Translations under genes and position numbers: made by a program | The notes under the pieces: model-generated | Seen by the model: the letters and a program-made list of their open reading frames with translations, nothing else | Databases searched by the model: none | What the model was told of the DNA's origin: nothing | NCBI GenBank assembly: GCA_028712365.1 | Contig: JAQTQE010000008.1 | Location: forward strand, 1 to 62,345 | Origin: a bacterium | GTDB lineage: Bacteria > CAYTYR01 > UBA6262 | DNA length: 62,345 nt | Reading direction: 5' to 3' | Shown here: positions 16,231-25,292 of the stretch, piece after piece | Layout of the letters: every line of letters begins with the position of its first letter | Position numbering within the stretch: position 1 is the stretch's first letter

Positions 16231-18582
16231 ATGGCCAAGGATCCAGTATGCGGTATGGATGTGGAAGAGAAAACATCTTCTTTACAAGCAGAATATAAAG
16301 GCCGGAAGTACTACTTTTGCTCTCCCGGTTGTAAGAATAGTTTTGAACATGATCCGGAACAATATTTATCAAAATCTGCGGCCAGATCCATGGACCCAGA
16401 GAGTAAAAGTGATAGCCAGTCCCAGTCTTCCTCGCTGAATAAGATCAATATTGGTATTACCGGGATGACCTGTACTTCCTGTGCGCGCACTATTACTAAA
16501 TCTTTATCTGCAGTGCCGGGAGTAACCAGGGCTAATGTGAATTTTGCCAATGAAAAAGCCTTGGTTGAATATGACCCTACCCAAACTGATAAAGAAATAT
16601 TATACCGGGCAATAGAAGATTCCGGTTACGGGGCAGTCAAAGAAGAGCAGATCACGGATATAGAAGAAATATATTTCCGGCAAGCCAGGATACGTTTAGC
16701 TATAGCTTGGGGATTTACCATTCCGGTCATGTTGCTCATGGCCGTGGAAATGGTTATGAAAGTAAAAGCGCCGGATTTTAACTGGTGGTACCTGGCGCTG
16801 TCTTTTACTCCTGTATTCATTGCCGGCTGGCGTACTCACCGCGGGGCCTATAATTCCGTGAAATTCCTGAATCTGGGAATGGACAGCTTGATCTCCATGG
16901 GAACGCTGGTATCGTATGGAACCGGCCTGGCCCATTTGGTGTTCCCGCAGATGCATTCTTATGCCCCGGTAGCCGCTATGATCATGTCTTTTCACCTGGT
17001 AGGGAAATACCTGGAGACATTGACTAAAGGAAAAGCTTCACAAGCGATCAAGAAACTACTGAAATTGGAAGCCAAGACTGCGCGTTTACTGGTTAATGGG
17101 CAGGAGCAGGAGGTTCCTTTAAGCGCTGTGAAAATAGGGGACATCATGCTGGTGAAACCAGGCGAGAAGATCCCTACGGATGGCGAAGTCATATCAGGGA
17201 TTTCCAGCGTCGATGAATCTATGGCTACCGGTGAATCTATGCCGGTGACCTGCCAGGCCGGTGATAAAGTGATCGGCGCGACACTTAACCAGAATGGGGT
17301 ACTGCAAGTTAAAGCCACTAAGATAGGACAGGATACTTTCCTGTCCCAGGTCATTAAGTTGGTGGAAGAGTGCCAGGGATCAAAGATTCCGATCCAGGAA
17401 CTAGCCGATAAAATAACCGGGTATTTTGTGCCGGCGATTTTTGGTATTGCCTTGTTAACTTTTATTATCTGGCTGGTCATCGCTAATGTGTCGGTAGCCG
17501 TATACAGTACGGTAGCAGTGCTGGTAATTGCCTGCCCTTGTGCTCTAGGATTGGCCACTCCAACCGCTTTGATGATGGCCAGCGGCTTAGGAGCCCAGCA
17601 CGCTATCCTGATCAGGAATGGCGAAGCTATCCAGACCCTGGGCAAGATCCAGACTATAGTTTTTGATAAAACAGGCACTATTACGAAAGGCCGGCCAGAG
17701 GTTACAGACATATTTACGGTAACCGGGATCCTGCCGAATTTTATGCTGGGGATAGCCGCCAGTGTAGAAAATAATTCTGAACATCCTTTAGGTTTAGCAA
17801 TAGTAACAAAATCACAGGAAATAAATATTAATCTATTGGCTGTAGATAAGTTTAGCGCCGTTATCGGCAAAGGGGTCAAAGGAGAAATAGAAGGCAAGAA
17901 AGTTTTTGTCGGTAGCCAAATATTTTTACAGGAAAATAATTTTAATAATGCGGCCTGGCAAGGTGATATTAATCGTTTGCAACAGGCCTCCCGGACTATT
18001 GTCTTGGTAGCTTTTGCGGATAAAGTCCTTGGTGGATTTGGGATCAGTGATCCCCTGAAAGAAAATTCCGTTGGCAGCATCAAACAGCTGAGATCCTGGG
18101 GTATTAAGACTGTGATGTTGACGGGGGATAATAAACAAACCGCCCAGTCTATTGCTAAGCAAGTTGGCGTTGATGAAGTAGTGGCCGAGGTATTTCCCGA
18201 ACAGAAAGTGCAAAAAATAAGGGAACTGCAGGAAGAAAACAAGCTGGTAGCTATGGTTGGTGATGGGATCAATGACGCCCCGGCCTTGAAACAAGCCAAT
18301 GTCGGGATCGCCCTGGGCACCGGAACAGATATCGCCATCTCTGCCAGTGATGTGACCCTGGTCAAGGGTGATCTGCAGTCGGTAATTGGAGCGATAACAT
18401 TGTCCCGGGAAACATTTAAAAAGATTAAACAAAACTTATTTTGGGCTTTTTTCTATAATGTGTTATGCATCCCATTGGCAATGATGGGTAAATTACACCC
18501 GGTAATGGCGGAAATAGCCATGTTTGCCTCATCTTTGTTTGTAGTAGGTAACTCTTTACGTTTAAAAAAAATAAAAATATAG
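16231..18582 (+). CDS. copA: copper-exporting P1B-type ATPase with N-terminal YHS domain
   Basis: A 783-residue heavy-metal ATPase of the inner membrane that pumps Cu(I) (or Ag) out of the cytoplasm. Domain order: YHS/TRASH metal domain (residues 1-47, DPVCGM and CSPGC), a linker, one HMA domain (71-136) with CTSC at 81-84, and the membrane core. Key motifs: CPC 435-437 in the metal channel, phosphorylated Asp in DKTGT at 479-483, the SEHPLG histidine-proline motif, GDGINDAP. The last spans carry AFFYNV and [12 protein letters not shown], the P1B-1 (copper) signature. A weak AGGTGG precedes ATG 16231. Confidence 0.95.
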   Translation: MAKDPVCGMDVEEKTSSLQAEYKGRKYYFCSPGCKNSFEHDPEQYLSKSAARSMDPESKSDSQSQSSSLNKINIGITGMTCTSCARTITKSLSAVPGVTRANVNFANEKALVEYDPTQTDKEILYRAIEDSGYGAVKEEQITDIEEIYFRQARIRLAIAWGFTIPVMLLMAVEMVMKVKAPDFNWWYLALSFTPVFIAGWRTHRGAYNSVKFLNLGMDSLISMGTLVSYGTGLAHLVFPQMHSYAPVAAMIMSFHLVGKYLETLTKGKASQAIKKLLKLEAKTARLLVNGQEQEVPLSAVKIGDIMLVKPGEKIPTDGEVISGISSVDESMATGESMPVTCQAGDKVIGATLNQNGVLQVKATKIGQDTFLSQVIKLVEECQGSKIPIQELADKITGYFVPAIFGIALLTFIIWLVIANVSVAVYSTVAVLVIACPCALGLATPTALMMASGLGAQHAILIRNGEAIQTLGKIQTIVFDKTGTITKGRPEVTDIFTVTGILPNFMLGIAASVENNSEHPLGLAIVTKSQEININLLAVDKFSAVIGKGVKGEIEGKKVFVGSQIFLQENNFNNAAWQGDINRLQQASRTIVLVAFADKVLGGFGISDPLKENSVGSIKQLRSWGIKTVMLTGDNKQTAQSIAKQVGVDEVVAEVFPEQKVQKIRELQEENKLVAMVGDGINDAPALKQANVGIALGTGTDIAISASDVTLVKGDLQSVIGAITLSRETFKKIKQNLFWAFFYNVLCIPLAMMGKLHPVMAEIAMFASSLFVVGNSLRLKKIKI

Positions 18583-18611
18583 CTATAGTAGCTAATCAGG
18601 AGAAAAGATAA

Positions 18612-19523
18612 ATGAGTATTTTAGATAAGGTATTTATTTTTTGTCATAGCCTGCTGGTTTTTGCTAATAGTAAAAAATCAGTGCGCGCTTTAGGTAATTA
18701 CCGGGAGAATATGTCTTTTAACGCTCTTTCCCGAGCGGTAAAAAGTGAGGATTCGGAGATCAGGATTTTGGCTTTGGAGAGTTTGAGCCGTTTGGGGCTC
18801 AAAGCCACGATCCCGTTATTCGTCACTGCTCTAAAAGATCGCAATCGCCTGGTCAGTATAGCGGCTTCTAATGTGCTGATCAGGACTGGTAAAGAAGCAG
18901 TACCTGTTTTAATCGAGGACCTCAAGCATGAGGAGTTTGAGCAACGGGCCCAGATCATCGAAATACTGGGCAAGATCGGGGATACGAATGCCATTCCCGC
19001 TCTAACTCCCCATATTAAGGAAGAGGAAGGGGTGGTACGCTTGGCGACAGCGTTAGCCTTAGCCAGAATAGGGGATAAAGGAGCGATCTCGCTGATCTTA
19101 CAGGGTATTAAAGATAATAGGATATATTTTAGTTTTTCCCCCGGCGGATTAGAAGATGATCTCAAATCCATGGACCTGTTTAAAAAACTATTTGCCGCTT
19201 ATTCGTTAGCTATGTCTAACCACCAGGAAGCCAAAAGGATCCTGCTTAAATTACTCGACACGAATTATGGCTGGACCAGGTGTTTCATTATCAGGATGTT
19301 TGCCGATATCGGCGCATTGGAAGATATTCCGCGTATCGCCGTTATGATCAAAGATGAAGATATCTGGGTGCGTCGGGCCGCGGTGGAAGTATTAGGCGCG
19401 ATCGGCGATGACTCAGCTATCCCGATATTGATCACCGCTGCCAATGATAGCGATAGCTGGGTGCGTTCTTCAGCGCAAGTCAGCTTGGATAAGATCAAGG
19501 CCAGGAAAGTGGAATCCCAGTGA
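18612..19523 (+). CDS. HEAT-repeat protein
   Basis: A 303-residue protein built of PBS-lyase-type HEAT repeats after a hydrophobic N-terminal helix (residues 1-20). At least six repeats are visible by the recurring A-I-P-x-L and V-R-x-x-A-x-x-A/L-x-x-I-G patterns (for example SEIRILALESLSRLG and IWVRRAAVEVLGAIG). It is a scaffold/interaction fold with no catalytic residues; function unknown. AGGAG precedes ATG 18612, and its stop overlaps the nth start by four bases (GTGA). Confidence 0.82.
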   Translation: MSILDKVFIFCHSLLVFANSKKSVRALGNYRENMSFNALSRAVKSEDSEIRILALESLSRLGLKATIPLFVTALKDRNRLVSIAASNVLIRTGKEAVPVLIEDLKHEEFEQRAQIIEILGKIGDTNAIPALTPHIKEEEGVVRLATALALARIGDKGAISLILQGIKDNRIYFSFSPGGLEDDLKSMDLFKKLFAAYSLAMSNHQEAKRILLKLLDTNYGWTRCFIIRMFADIGALEDIPRIAVMIKDEDIWVRRAAVEVLGAIGDDSAIPILITAANDSDSWVRSSAQVSLDKIKARKVESQ

Positions 19524-20167
19524 AACTGCCGGCAAAAACAGAAAAGGTCATCGCTTTATTGAAAAAAGAATATCCCGCGGCCAAGATCGCCCTTGACTTT
19601 TCCACCCCTATGGAATTACTGGTAGCGACTATTCTTTCCGCGCAATCGACAGATGTGACGGTAAATAAAGTTACCCCGGCAATTTTTAGTAAGTATAAAA
19701 ATGTTCATGCTTATGCCCGGGCTGATCTTAAAGAACTGGAACAGGAAATTTATTCTACCGGATTCTATCATAATAAAGCTAAAAACATTATCGGCGCGGC
19801 TAAGCTGATAATAGAGCAATACCATGGCAAAATACCCGCGACCATGGATGAAATACTGGAATTGCCCGGAGTGGCCCGTAAGACTGGTAATATTGTTTTA
19901 TATAATGCTTATGGCGTGGTTGCCGGTATCCCAGTAGATACGCATGTGCGCCGGCTTTCCCAGCGCCTGGGACTGACCAGGAATAATGATCCTGAAAAGA
20001 TCGAGCAAGACCTGATGAAGCTGGTGCCGCGGAAACTCTGGGGTAAGTTTTCATACTTACTGATCGATCATGGCCGGAAGATCTGTGACGCCAAGAAACC
20101 AAAATGCCCGGCTTGCATCTTAAATAAGCTCTGCCCAAGTTATAAAAAGTTCTTTCCTATCAGGTAA
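19520..20167 (+). CDS. nth: endonuclease III
   Basis: A 215-residue base-excision repair DNA glycosylase/AP lyase that removes oxidised pyrimidines. Seen: helix-hairpin-helix ELPGVARKTGNIV with the catalytic lysine, the catalytic aspartate in GIPVDTHVRR, and the 4Fe-4S loop C-x6-C-x2-C-x5-C (CDAKKPKCPACILNKLC). The start is GTG 19520. The last three residues (P-I-R) and the stop codon lie inside the left inverted end of the repeat element at 20158-20606. Confidence 0.96.
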   Translation: MKLPAKTEKVIALLKKEYPAAKIALDFSTPMELLVATILSAQSTDVTVNKVTPAIFSKYKNVHAYARADLKELEQEIYSTGFYHNKAKNIIGAAKLIIEQYHGKIPATMDEILELPGVARKTGNIVLYNAYGVVAGIPVDTHVRRLSQRLGLTRNNDPEKIEQDLMKLVPRKLWGKFSYLLIDHGRKICDAKKPKCPACILNKLCPSYKKFFPIR

Positions 20168-20606
20168 CTGGTTATTTTTGTTTGCTTAGGGTATATTGGC
20201 TCGCTGTTACGCTGAGTCATTCTCCACCACTAAAGCGTTGGCGGACGCGGCGAAAAACGAGTCGATTTCCCCGGCGCGGAAATCGCTCTCTATCTCGCTT
20301 GAGTTCTCCCGCCAGGCGGGAGTAAAAGAGTCCATGCCAACTCAAGCTTCCGAAGGTTTTCTCCATGACATTCAGCGGCCGCGCTCGCCTCTTATCCAAT
20401 GTATAGATCAGGGAACTCGTCATTATTTTGAGCGAGTTTGTCGGTTTCAGCCAATCCTCCAATAAGATTGGCGCCTGCCCGCCAGAGCTTGGTGGAGGGG
20501 ATCAGCCTGCGGCTGAAGCAATTATTGAATTAGCCCTTTTTATAGCGCGACCAGAGGGAGTCCGCCAGTCTCTTTGGCGGAAACAAAAATAACCAGTTTC
20601 CTGATA
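20158..20606 (+). mobile_element. MITE-like element with 26-base inverted ends
   Basis: The two ends 20158-20183 and 20581-20606 are inverted copies matching at 25 of 26 positions (core AACTGGTTATTTTTGTTT), and both are bounded by TA. The ~400-base interior has no credible gene. It holds palindromes such as CTCCCGCC-A-GGCGGGAG and TCAGCC-TGC-GGCTGA, and stretches related to 29830-29875. There is no transposase, so it would be a non-autonomous element. An open frame at 20196-20465 crosses these palindromes and looks spurious. This accounts for most of the 510-base gap between nth and the next gene. Confidence 0.72.
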
Positions 20607-20677
20607 CACGGCATCAACCCGAGACAGGACCCCGGTAAACCCTTTTACTAATTGCCTACAAAGGTTGGATTATTATA

Positions 20678-21133
20678 ATGGTTTTAGAAGAATATAAGAA
20701 GAAAAGAGATTTTAAGAAAACTAGAGAGCCGGAAAGTACGAAGTCTGCGGCTAGCAGCAAAAACTTGATCTATGTCATCCAAAAGCATAAAGCGAGCCAT
20801 TTGCATTATGATTTGCGGCTGGAAATGGACGGAGTGCTTAAAAGCTGGGCTGTGCCAAAGGAGCCTTCGGCAAATCCGGCAGTCAAACGTCTGGCCGTAG
20901 CAGTTGAAGATCATCCCCTGGGCTATGAAAAATTTACCGGGACCATACCAGAGGGTGAATATGGTGCCGGCACGGTTGAGATCTGGGATCAGGGAACGTA
21001 TAAACTACTGGAAAAAAGTGAGAAAGCCTATAGTTTGGAAATTAGCGGGAAGAAATTAAAAGGACTATTTTATCTGGTCAAATTAAAACCAGGGGAAGAT
21101 ACAAAAAATTGGCTATTCTTCAAAAAGAAATAA
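20678..21133 (+). CDS. stand-alone LigD-type 3'-phosphoesterase
   Basis: A 151-residue DNA 3'-phosphoesterase domain like the N-terminal PE domain of bacterial ligase D, which trims 3'-phosphate and ribonucleotide ends during repair. Seen: YVIQKHKASHLHYDLRLE, SWAVPKEPS, EDHPLGYEKFTGTIPEGEYGAGTVEIWD and the closing K-x-x-x-WLFFKKK. The metal-binding H-x-D-x-R (HYDLR) and EDH residues are present. There is no ligase, polymerase or Ku nearby. Upstream is the MITE-like element; its end overlaps the mnmA start by 25 bases. Confidence 0.93.
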   Translation: MVLEEYKKKRDFKKTREPESTKSAASSKNLIYVIQKHKASHLHYDLRLEMDGVLKSWAVPKEPSANPAVKRLAVAVEDHPLGYEKFTGTIPEGEYGAGTVEIWDQGTYKLLEKSEKAYSLEISGKKLKGLFYLVKLKPGEDTKNWLFFKKK

Positions 21134-22263
21134 AGAGGAAAATCCGGGTAGCAGTAGCCATGAGCGGCGGAGTCGATTCTTCAGTAGCCGCGGCCCTATT
21201 GCAAAAACAAGGATATGAAGTGATCGGTCTTACTATGCAGCTCTGGCCGCGTGCAACCATGGCTGACGGGGAACCCAGTTGTTGCGGTATCGGGGCGATA
21301 GAAGACGCGAAACGGGTCGCCGCGAAATTAGGCATTCCTCATTACGTGATCAATTGCCGCGCTTTATTTGAGCAAAAAGTCATTCGGGATTTTTGCCGTA
21401 ATTATAAAAACGGACAGACTCCCAACCCATGTATCAGATGCAATCAACTGGTAAAATTTGAATACTTATTGCGCCAGGCGCGTAAGCTTGGCGCAACATA
21501 CCTGGCAACCGGCCATTACGCGAAAATAAAGTATGATCGCAAAAAAAGTATCTATAGTCTTTTAAAAGCGAAAGATCCAAAAAAAGACCAATCTTATTTT
21601 CTTTATACCCTGACGCAAGATCAGCTAAAATATATTTTATTTCCCCTGGGGGGCCATAATAAAACAGAGGTCCGGGCGATAGCCCAAAAAAGCGGATTAC
21701 CTACCGCCCATCGTCTGGAAAGCCAGGAAATCTGCTTTATTCCGGATAACAACTACCACCAGTTCCTGGAAGAACGGATAGGAAACGATATAAAAAAAGG
21801 ATCTATTACTGATCCCACCGGAAGTATATTAGGACAGCATCAAGGACTGCCATTCTATACTATTGGCCAGCGCAAGGGATTAGGTATTGCCGCGGCTTAT
21901 CCTTTATATGTGAAGAAGATCAGTAAAAAGAAAAATATCTTAGTAGTCGCTCCGGAGCGGGAAATTTACCAGAAAAAACTAGTGGCCAATAAAATCATTT
22001 TAACAACATTAAAGAAGTTAACAAAACCAATCAAGGTTAAAGCCAAGATCCGCTCAGCGCATAAAGCCGCGGCCTGTACTGTTGCCACGCTGGGGAAGAA
22101 TAAGGCCAAAGTCGAATTTAGTGCTGGGCAGTGGGCTATTACCCCTGGACAAGCTATTGTTTTTTATGAAGGCAATAAAGTACTTGGCGGAGGGACGATT
22201 TTAAAGGCGGTTGATAGTTCCCGCCAGAGGCGGGCAGGGATTGTACGCCGCGCTGGTAGTTAA
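21109..22263 (+). CDS. mnmA: tRNA-specific 2-thiouridylase MnmA
   Basis: Thiolates U34 of tRNA-Lys/Glu/Gln using persulfide sulfur. Seen: P-loop AMSGGVDSSVAA, the catalytic cysteine in NPCIRCN, the second active-site cysteine in QEICFIPD, and GHYAKI. The only workable start is TTG 21109 inside the preceding gene. The conserved fold ends around VLGGGTI; the last ~20 residues (K-A-V-D-S-S-R-Q-R-R-A-G...) are encoded by a palindromic repeat, so the C-terminus has been rewritten. The sulfur donor would be IscS at 56757. Confidence 0.94.
   Translation: MAILQKEIKRKIRVAVAMSGGVDSSVAAALLQKQGYEVIGLTMQLWPRATMADGEPSCCGIGAIEDAKRVAAKLGIPHYVINCRALFEQKVIRDFCRNYKNGQTPNPCIRCNQLVKFEYLLRQARKLGATYLATGHYAKIKYDRKKSIYSLLKAKDPKKDQSYFLYTLTQDQLKYILFPLGGHNKTEVRAIAQKSGLPTAHRLESQEICFIPDNNYHQFLEERIGNDIKKGSITDPTGSILGQHQGLPFYTIGQRKGLGIAAAYPLYVKKISKKKNILVVAPEREIYQKKLVANKIILTTLKKLTKPIKVKAKIRSAHKAAACTVATLGKNKAKVEFSAGQWAITPGQAIVFYEGNKVLGGGTILKAVDSSRQRRAGIVRRAGS
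22210..22234 (+). repeat. REP-like palindromic repeat, copy inside the mnmA 3' end
   Basis: GTTGATAGTT followed by the perfect stem CCCGCC-AGA-GGCGGG. The leading 10 bases and the AGA loop are identical to 9341-9365, but all differing stem bases are compensated, so the structure is kept and the sequence is not. Confidence 0.7.
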
Positions 22264-22292
22264 TTAATAACTCGCGATTTTTGTGAGGTTTT

Positions 22293-23207
22293 ATGCATCA
22301 TCATACAGAAAAGCGACAATTGAATAAGCGTGGTTTGACCGCTGCTTTTGTTATTACCTTTGTCATTATGCTGCTGGAGATCATCGGCGGTTTAGTTTCC
22401 AATAGCTTGGCTTTACTTAGTGATGCCGGACATATGTTCACTGATACTTTCGCGTTAGGCTTGAGTTTGTGGGCCATAAAAATGGCGCAGAAACCGGCCA
22501 CTCATCATAAAACTTTCGGTTATCATCGCTTAGAGATCCTGGCGGCGTTGGCTAATGGGATTTTGCTTGTTTTAATCGGTATTTGGATATTCTATGAAGC
22601 TTATCAACGGTTTTTTAATCCGCCGGAGATCAAAAGCGGTTTAATGCTGATAGTCGCTATCGTCGGATTGCTCGGAAATTTTGTCGGGGTCACTTTGCTC
22701 CAAAAGTCTAGCCAGAACAACCTGAATGTGCGGGGTGCTATGCTCCATATGCTGGGAGATACGCTATCTAGCGTAGGAGTCATTATCGGTGGGATTTTCA
22801 TTGCGTTCACTGGCTGGAAAATGATTGATCCGATAGTCAGTATCCTGATCAATGGATTTATTATCCACAGCGCTTTTCAACTGATCTTTGAAAGCGGGGA
22901 AGTGTTGCTGGAAGCAGTGCCCAGGGGCTTAGTCTTGCAAGAGGTAGTGGCGGAAGTTAAAAAAGTACCTGGGGTCAAGGATTTACACGATCTGCATATC
23001 TGGACCATTACCAGCGGATTACATGCCTTGAGCGGACATATACTTATTGATGACCAGCAGGTCAGCGCAGGCACCGCCATACTACTGGAAGTGAAAGAAG
23101 TACTAGAGCATAAGTTTGGTATCACTCATACTACGTTACAACTGGAATCTGAAGCCTGTGGGGAAGATTTGATATGTTACCAGGAAAAGATAAACAAAAA
23201 AGATTGA
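22293..23207 (+). CDS. czcD: cation diffusion facilitator (zinc/cadmium exporter)
   Basis: A 304-residue CDF transporter that exchanges Zn(II)/Cd(II)/Co(II) for protons across the inner membrane. Seen: six membrane spans, the TM2 metal site SDAGHMFTD (H-x3-D), the TM5 site HMLGDTLSS (H-x3-D), and a His-rich N-terminus (MHHHTEK). The cytoplasmic C-terminal domain has DLHDLHIWTITSGLHALSGH, as in CzcD/ZitB. Its end overlaps larE by 34 bases. Together with copA it makes this stretch a metal-handling segment. Confidence 0.93.
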   Translation: MHHHTEKRQLNKRGLTAAFVITFVIMLLEIIGGLVSNSLALLSDAGHMFTDTFALGLSLWAIKMAQKPATHHKTFGYHRLEILAALANGILLVLIGIWIFYEAYQRFFNPPEIKSGLMLIVAIVGLLGNFVGVTLLQKSSQNNLNVRGAMLHMLGDTLSSVGVIIGGIFIAFTGWKMIDPIVSILINGFIIHSAFQLIFESGEVLLEAVPRGLVLQEVVAEVKKVPGVKDLHDLHIWTITSGLHALSGHILIDDQQVSAGTAILLEVKEVLEHKFGITHTTLQLESEACGEDLICYQEKINKKD

Positions 23208-23995
23208 ATAATATATTGCGAAAAACAGGTAAAGTGCTGATCGCTTTCAGCGGGGGCGTGGACAGCACCTTTCTTGTTTACCTGGCCAATAAAATATTAC
23301 CGGGTAATGTGCTGGCTGTGACTGCCGTATCAGAGACCTATCCGGCACGGGAATTGAAGACAGCTAAAGTTTTAGCCAGGCAGATCGGGGTTCGGCACCT
23401 GGTCATTAAAACCCGTGAACTGGAAAATAAAAAATTCAAGGCCAACACAGCTGAGCGTTGCTACTTCTGTAAAAAAGAATTATTTAGCACCCTGAAAAAA
23501 ATAGCGGCTAAAAATAAAATTGATAATGTAGTTGATGCCGCTAATATTGACGATTTAAAAGATTACCGGCCAGGCTCCAGGGCCAGCCGCGAGTTAGGGA
23601 TCCGGCACCCTTTGCAGGAAGCAGGATTTACTAAAAGGAATATTCGGGAAATATCCCGCAGGTGTGGTTTGCCGACATGGGATAAACCAGCCTTGGCTTG
23701 TTTAGCCTCACGGGTCCCGTATGGTAATAAGATCCATAGTAAGACCCTGGATAGGATAGACCAGGCTGAGGAATTTTTGCAGAAGTTTGGATTACGGCAA
23801 TTAAGAGTTAGGGATTACGGAACGCTGGCCAGGATTGAAGTAGAACCGCCGGATTTTCGAAAGATATTAAAGAATAGCGGGAAAGTAATAAGGTATTTTA
23901 AGAAACTGGGGTATCTTTATATTACCTTGGACTTGGCAGGATATCGGATGGGCAGCCTTAATGCTGAGTTGCCAGTCAAAACGAGAAACAGTTAA
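23174..23995 (+). CDS. larE: ATP-dependent sacrificial sulfur transferase LarE
   Basis: A 273-residue PP-loop ATPase of the LarE family, which converts the carboxylates of the nickel-pincer precursor to thiocarboxylates by giving up its own cysteine sulfur. Seen: AFSGGVDST, ERCYFCKKELF, DAANIDDLKDYRPG, and the conserved cysteine in KPALACLASRVPYG. larB, larC and larA are not in the window, so the target may be another sulfur acceptor. The start is ATG 23174 inside the exporter gene. Confidence 0.92.
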   Translation: MLPGKDKQKRLNNILRKTGKVLIAFSGGVDSTFLVYLANKILPGNVLAVTAVSETYPARELKTAKVLARQIGVRHLVIKTRELENKKFKANTAERCYFCKKELFSTLKKIAAKNKIDNVVDAANIDDLKDYRPGSRASRELGIRHPLQEAGFTKRNIREISRRCGLPTWDKPALACLASRVPYGNKIHSKTLDRIDQAEEFLQKFGLRQLRVRDYGTLARIEVEPPDFRKILKNSGKVIRYFKKLGYLYITLDLAGYRMGSLNAELPVKTRNS

Positions 23996-24120
23996 AAGGT
24001 GTGAGTTTTGGAAGTAAGTATAGTCTGATGTTTATGGGTGTTAGGCTCTAAACCAAAAACTCTAGACCTACTTCTATACTTACCTCTATAACCTTCACCC
24101 TATTACTACTGTTTTTGCTT
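23996..24120 (+). repeat. inverted repeat between convergent genes
   Basis: GAAGTAAGTATAG near 24010 pairs with CTATACTTACCTC near 24078-24090 with one mismatch, and the flanks (GGTGTGAGTTTTGG versus CCTCTATAACCTTCACCC) extend it imperfectly. It lies exactly between the ends of larE and the HD-GYP gene and may serve as a bidirectional transcription stop, although there is no clean T-tract. Confidence 0.45.
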
Positions 24121-25215
24121 TTACTCGTTTAGTACTTTCAAAAACGCTTCCACGACAGCGGTATCGAATTGACTACCGCTGAATTTTTTTAGTTCAGCTA
24201 TGGCAATATCTTTACTTAAGCCTTTACGGTAAGGACGATCTGTGACCATAGCATCGTAGGTATCAGCCACACAAAGGATCCTGGCTTCCAGGCTGATGGC
24301 TTCACCTTGCAACCCGTCCGGGTAGCCGCGTCCGTCAATACGTTCGTGGTGGTGTTTTATCGCTGCTAATATTCGCGGGGAAAGGCCGATAGGATTTACA
24401 ATTTGCGCGCTCATGGTTGAATGGCTTTTCATTAACGCGTATTCTTCATCAGTTAATTTTCCAGGTTTGTTTAAAACCGCTTCCGGGATCCCGATCTTAC
24501 CTACGTCATGCAGCAAGGCAGCTTGTTTGATCACTTCTATGGAGTCCTCATCCAGATTCATGGACTGTGCAATAGAGAGAGCATACTCGCCTACCCGGTC
24601 CACATGGCCGGCAGTGTAGTGGTCCTTAGCATTGATTGCCTCGGTCAGGGCCTTGATTGCTCCCATGTACGCATCCCGCAATTTTTTAAATAGCTGCGCG
24701 TTATCTATGGCCACAGCTGCCTGGGAAGCAAAGATCTCAAAGACATACTGGTTATCCATATTGAAATAACCTGTTTCTTTCTGATTAATAGCTTCCATTA
24801 CCCCGATGATACGGTTTTTCACTTTTAAAGGGACGCAGAGGATGCTTTTAGTTTTGAATTGTGTGGACTCATCGAATTTTGCGGCAAAACGGGGATCTTT
24901 AGAAACATCATCGATAATAAGAGGTAATCCTGTTTGCGCTACATGGCCGGCGATACCTTCGCCTATTTTTACCCTGATCTGTTTGATCTGTTCCCTTTTT
25001 TCACCCAAAGCGACGTCGAAATAAAGTTCTTGTAAGGCGTCATCCAGCAGCATTAAAGAGCTGGCTTCTGAGTGTACTACTTTTGAAGCTAGGGTCATGA
25101 TTAAGTGTAATAATTTATCCAACTCTAGAGTAGAAATAATGATCTTATTCAACTCTAGTAGCATGGATAATTCCTGAACGCGCTGTTCTAAGGCGTCGAA
25201 GTCTTTTTGTTCCAT
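24121..25215 (-). CDS. GAF-HD-GYP cyclic di-GMP phosphodiesterase
   Basis: A 364-residue soluble signalling enzyme: a short coiled-coil start (ALEQRVQELSMLLELNKII), a GAF sensor domain (~30-180), and a C-terminal HD-GYP domain with HDVGKIGIP and HHHERIDGRGYPDGL, all metal and substrate residues intact. It should hydrolyse c-di-GMP. I place the start at ATG 25215-25213, not at an in-frame TTG 48 bases upstream, because a promoter with -10 at 25222-25227 puts the transcript start on this ATG. It is divergent from the two solute-binding proteins, with promoters side by side. Confidence 0.92.
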   Translation of the reverse strand: MEQKDFDALEQRVQELSMLLELNKIIISTLELDKLLHLIMTLASKVVHSEASSLMLLDDALQELYFDVALGEKREQIKQIRVKIGEGIAGHVAQTGLPLIIDDVSKDPRFAAKFDESTQFKTKSILCVPLKVKNRIIGVMEAINQKETGYFNMDNQYVFEIFASQAAVAIDNAQLFKKLRDAYMGAIKALTEAINAKDHYTAGHVDRVGEYALSIAQSMNLDEDSIEVIKQAALLHDVGKIGIPEAVLNKPGKLTDEEYALMKSHSTMSAQIVNPIGLSPRILAAIKHHHERIDGRGYPDGLQGEAISLEARILCVADTYDAMVTDRPYRKGLSKDIAIAELKKFSGSQFDTAVVEAFLKVLNE

Positions 25216-25221
25216 GGCCTG

Positions 25222-25250
25222 ATTATATAATATATCTGCTGAAACCACAA
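25222..25250 (-). promoter_or_regulatory. promoter giving a leaderless HD-GYP mRNA
   Basis: On the minus strand: TTGTGG (25250-25245), 17 bases, TATAAT (25227-25222), six bases, ATG 25215. The +1 position, seven bases after the -10, is the A of the ATG. No Shine-Dalgarno fits in this space. Confidence 0.82.
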
Positions 25251-25257
25251 GAATTTC

Positions 25258-25286
25258 TTGCAAATTATTCGTCTTTGAGTTATATT
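25258..25286 (+). promoter_or_regulatory. promoter giving a leaderless mRNA for the first binding protein
   Basis: TTGCAA (25258-25263), 17 bases, TATATT (25281-25286), six bases (AAAAAT), ATG 25293. The geometry is identical to the divergent promoter, with the two -35 boxes only seven bases apart. Confidence 0.8.
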
Positions 25287-25292
25287 AAAAAT

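Noticed and set aside
16992-18365. 457-codon open frame on the minus strand
   Set aside because: It lies wholly antisense to the catalytic core of the copper ATPase, has no ribosome site and no recognisable motif; it is a shadow of the real gene.
18612-19523. Periodic repeats as a possible CRISPR or tandem array
   Set aside because: The periodicity is at the protein level (HEAT repeats) and the DNA units are not near-identical.
20196-20465. 89-codon open frame between nth and the phosphoesterase
   Set aside because: It is made of palindromic repeat sequence inside the MITE-like element and has no ribosome site or protein-like pattern.
20674-20679. TATAAT with TTGCCT 16 bases upstream, near the phosphoesterase gene
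   Set aside because: The hexamer overlaps the ATG at 20678, so a transcript from it would start inside the gene, and no later start codon fits the conserved domain.
25216-25263. N-terminal extension of the HD-GYP protein from TTG 25263
   Set aside because: This stretch contains the -35 and -10 of its own promoter; the shorter ATG start is better supported.
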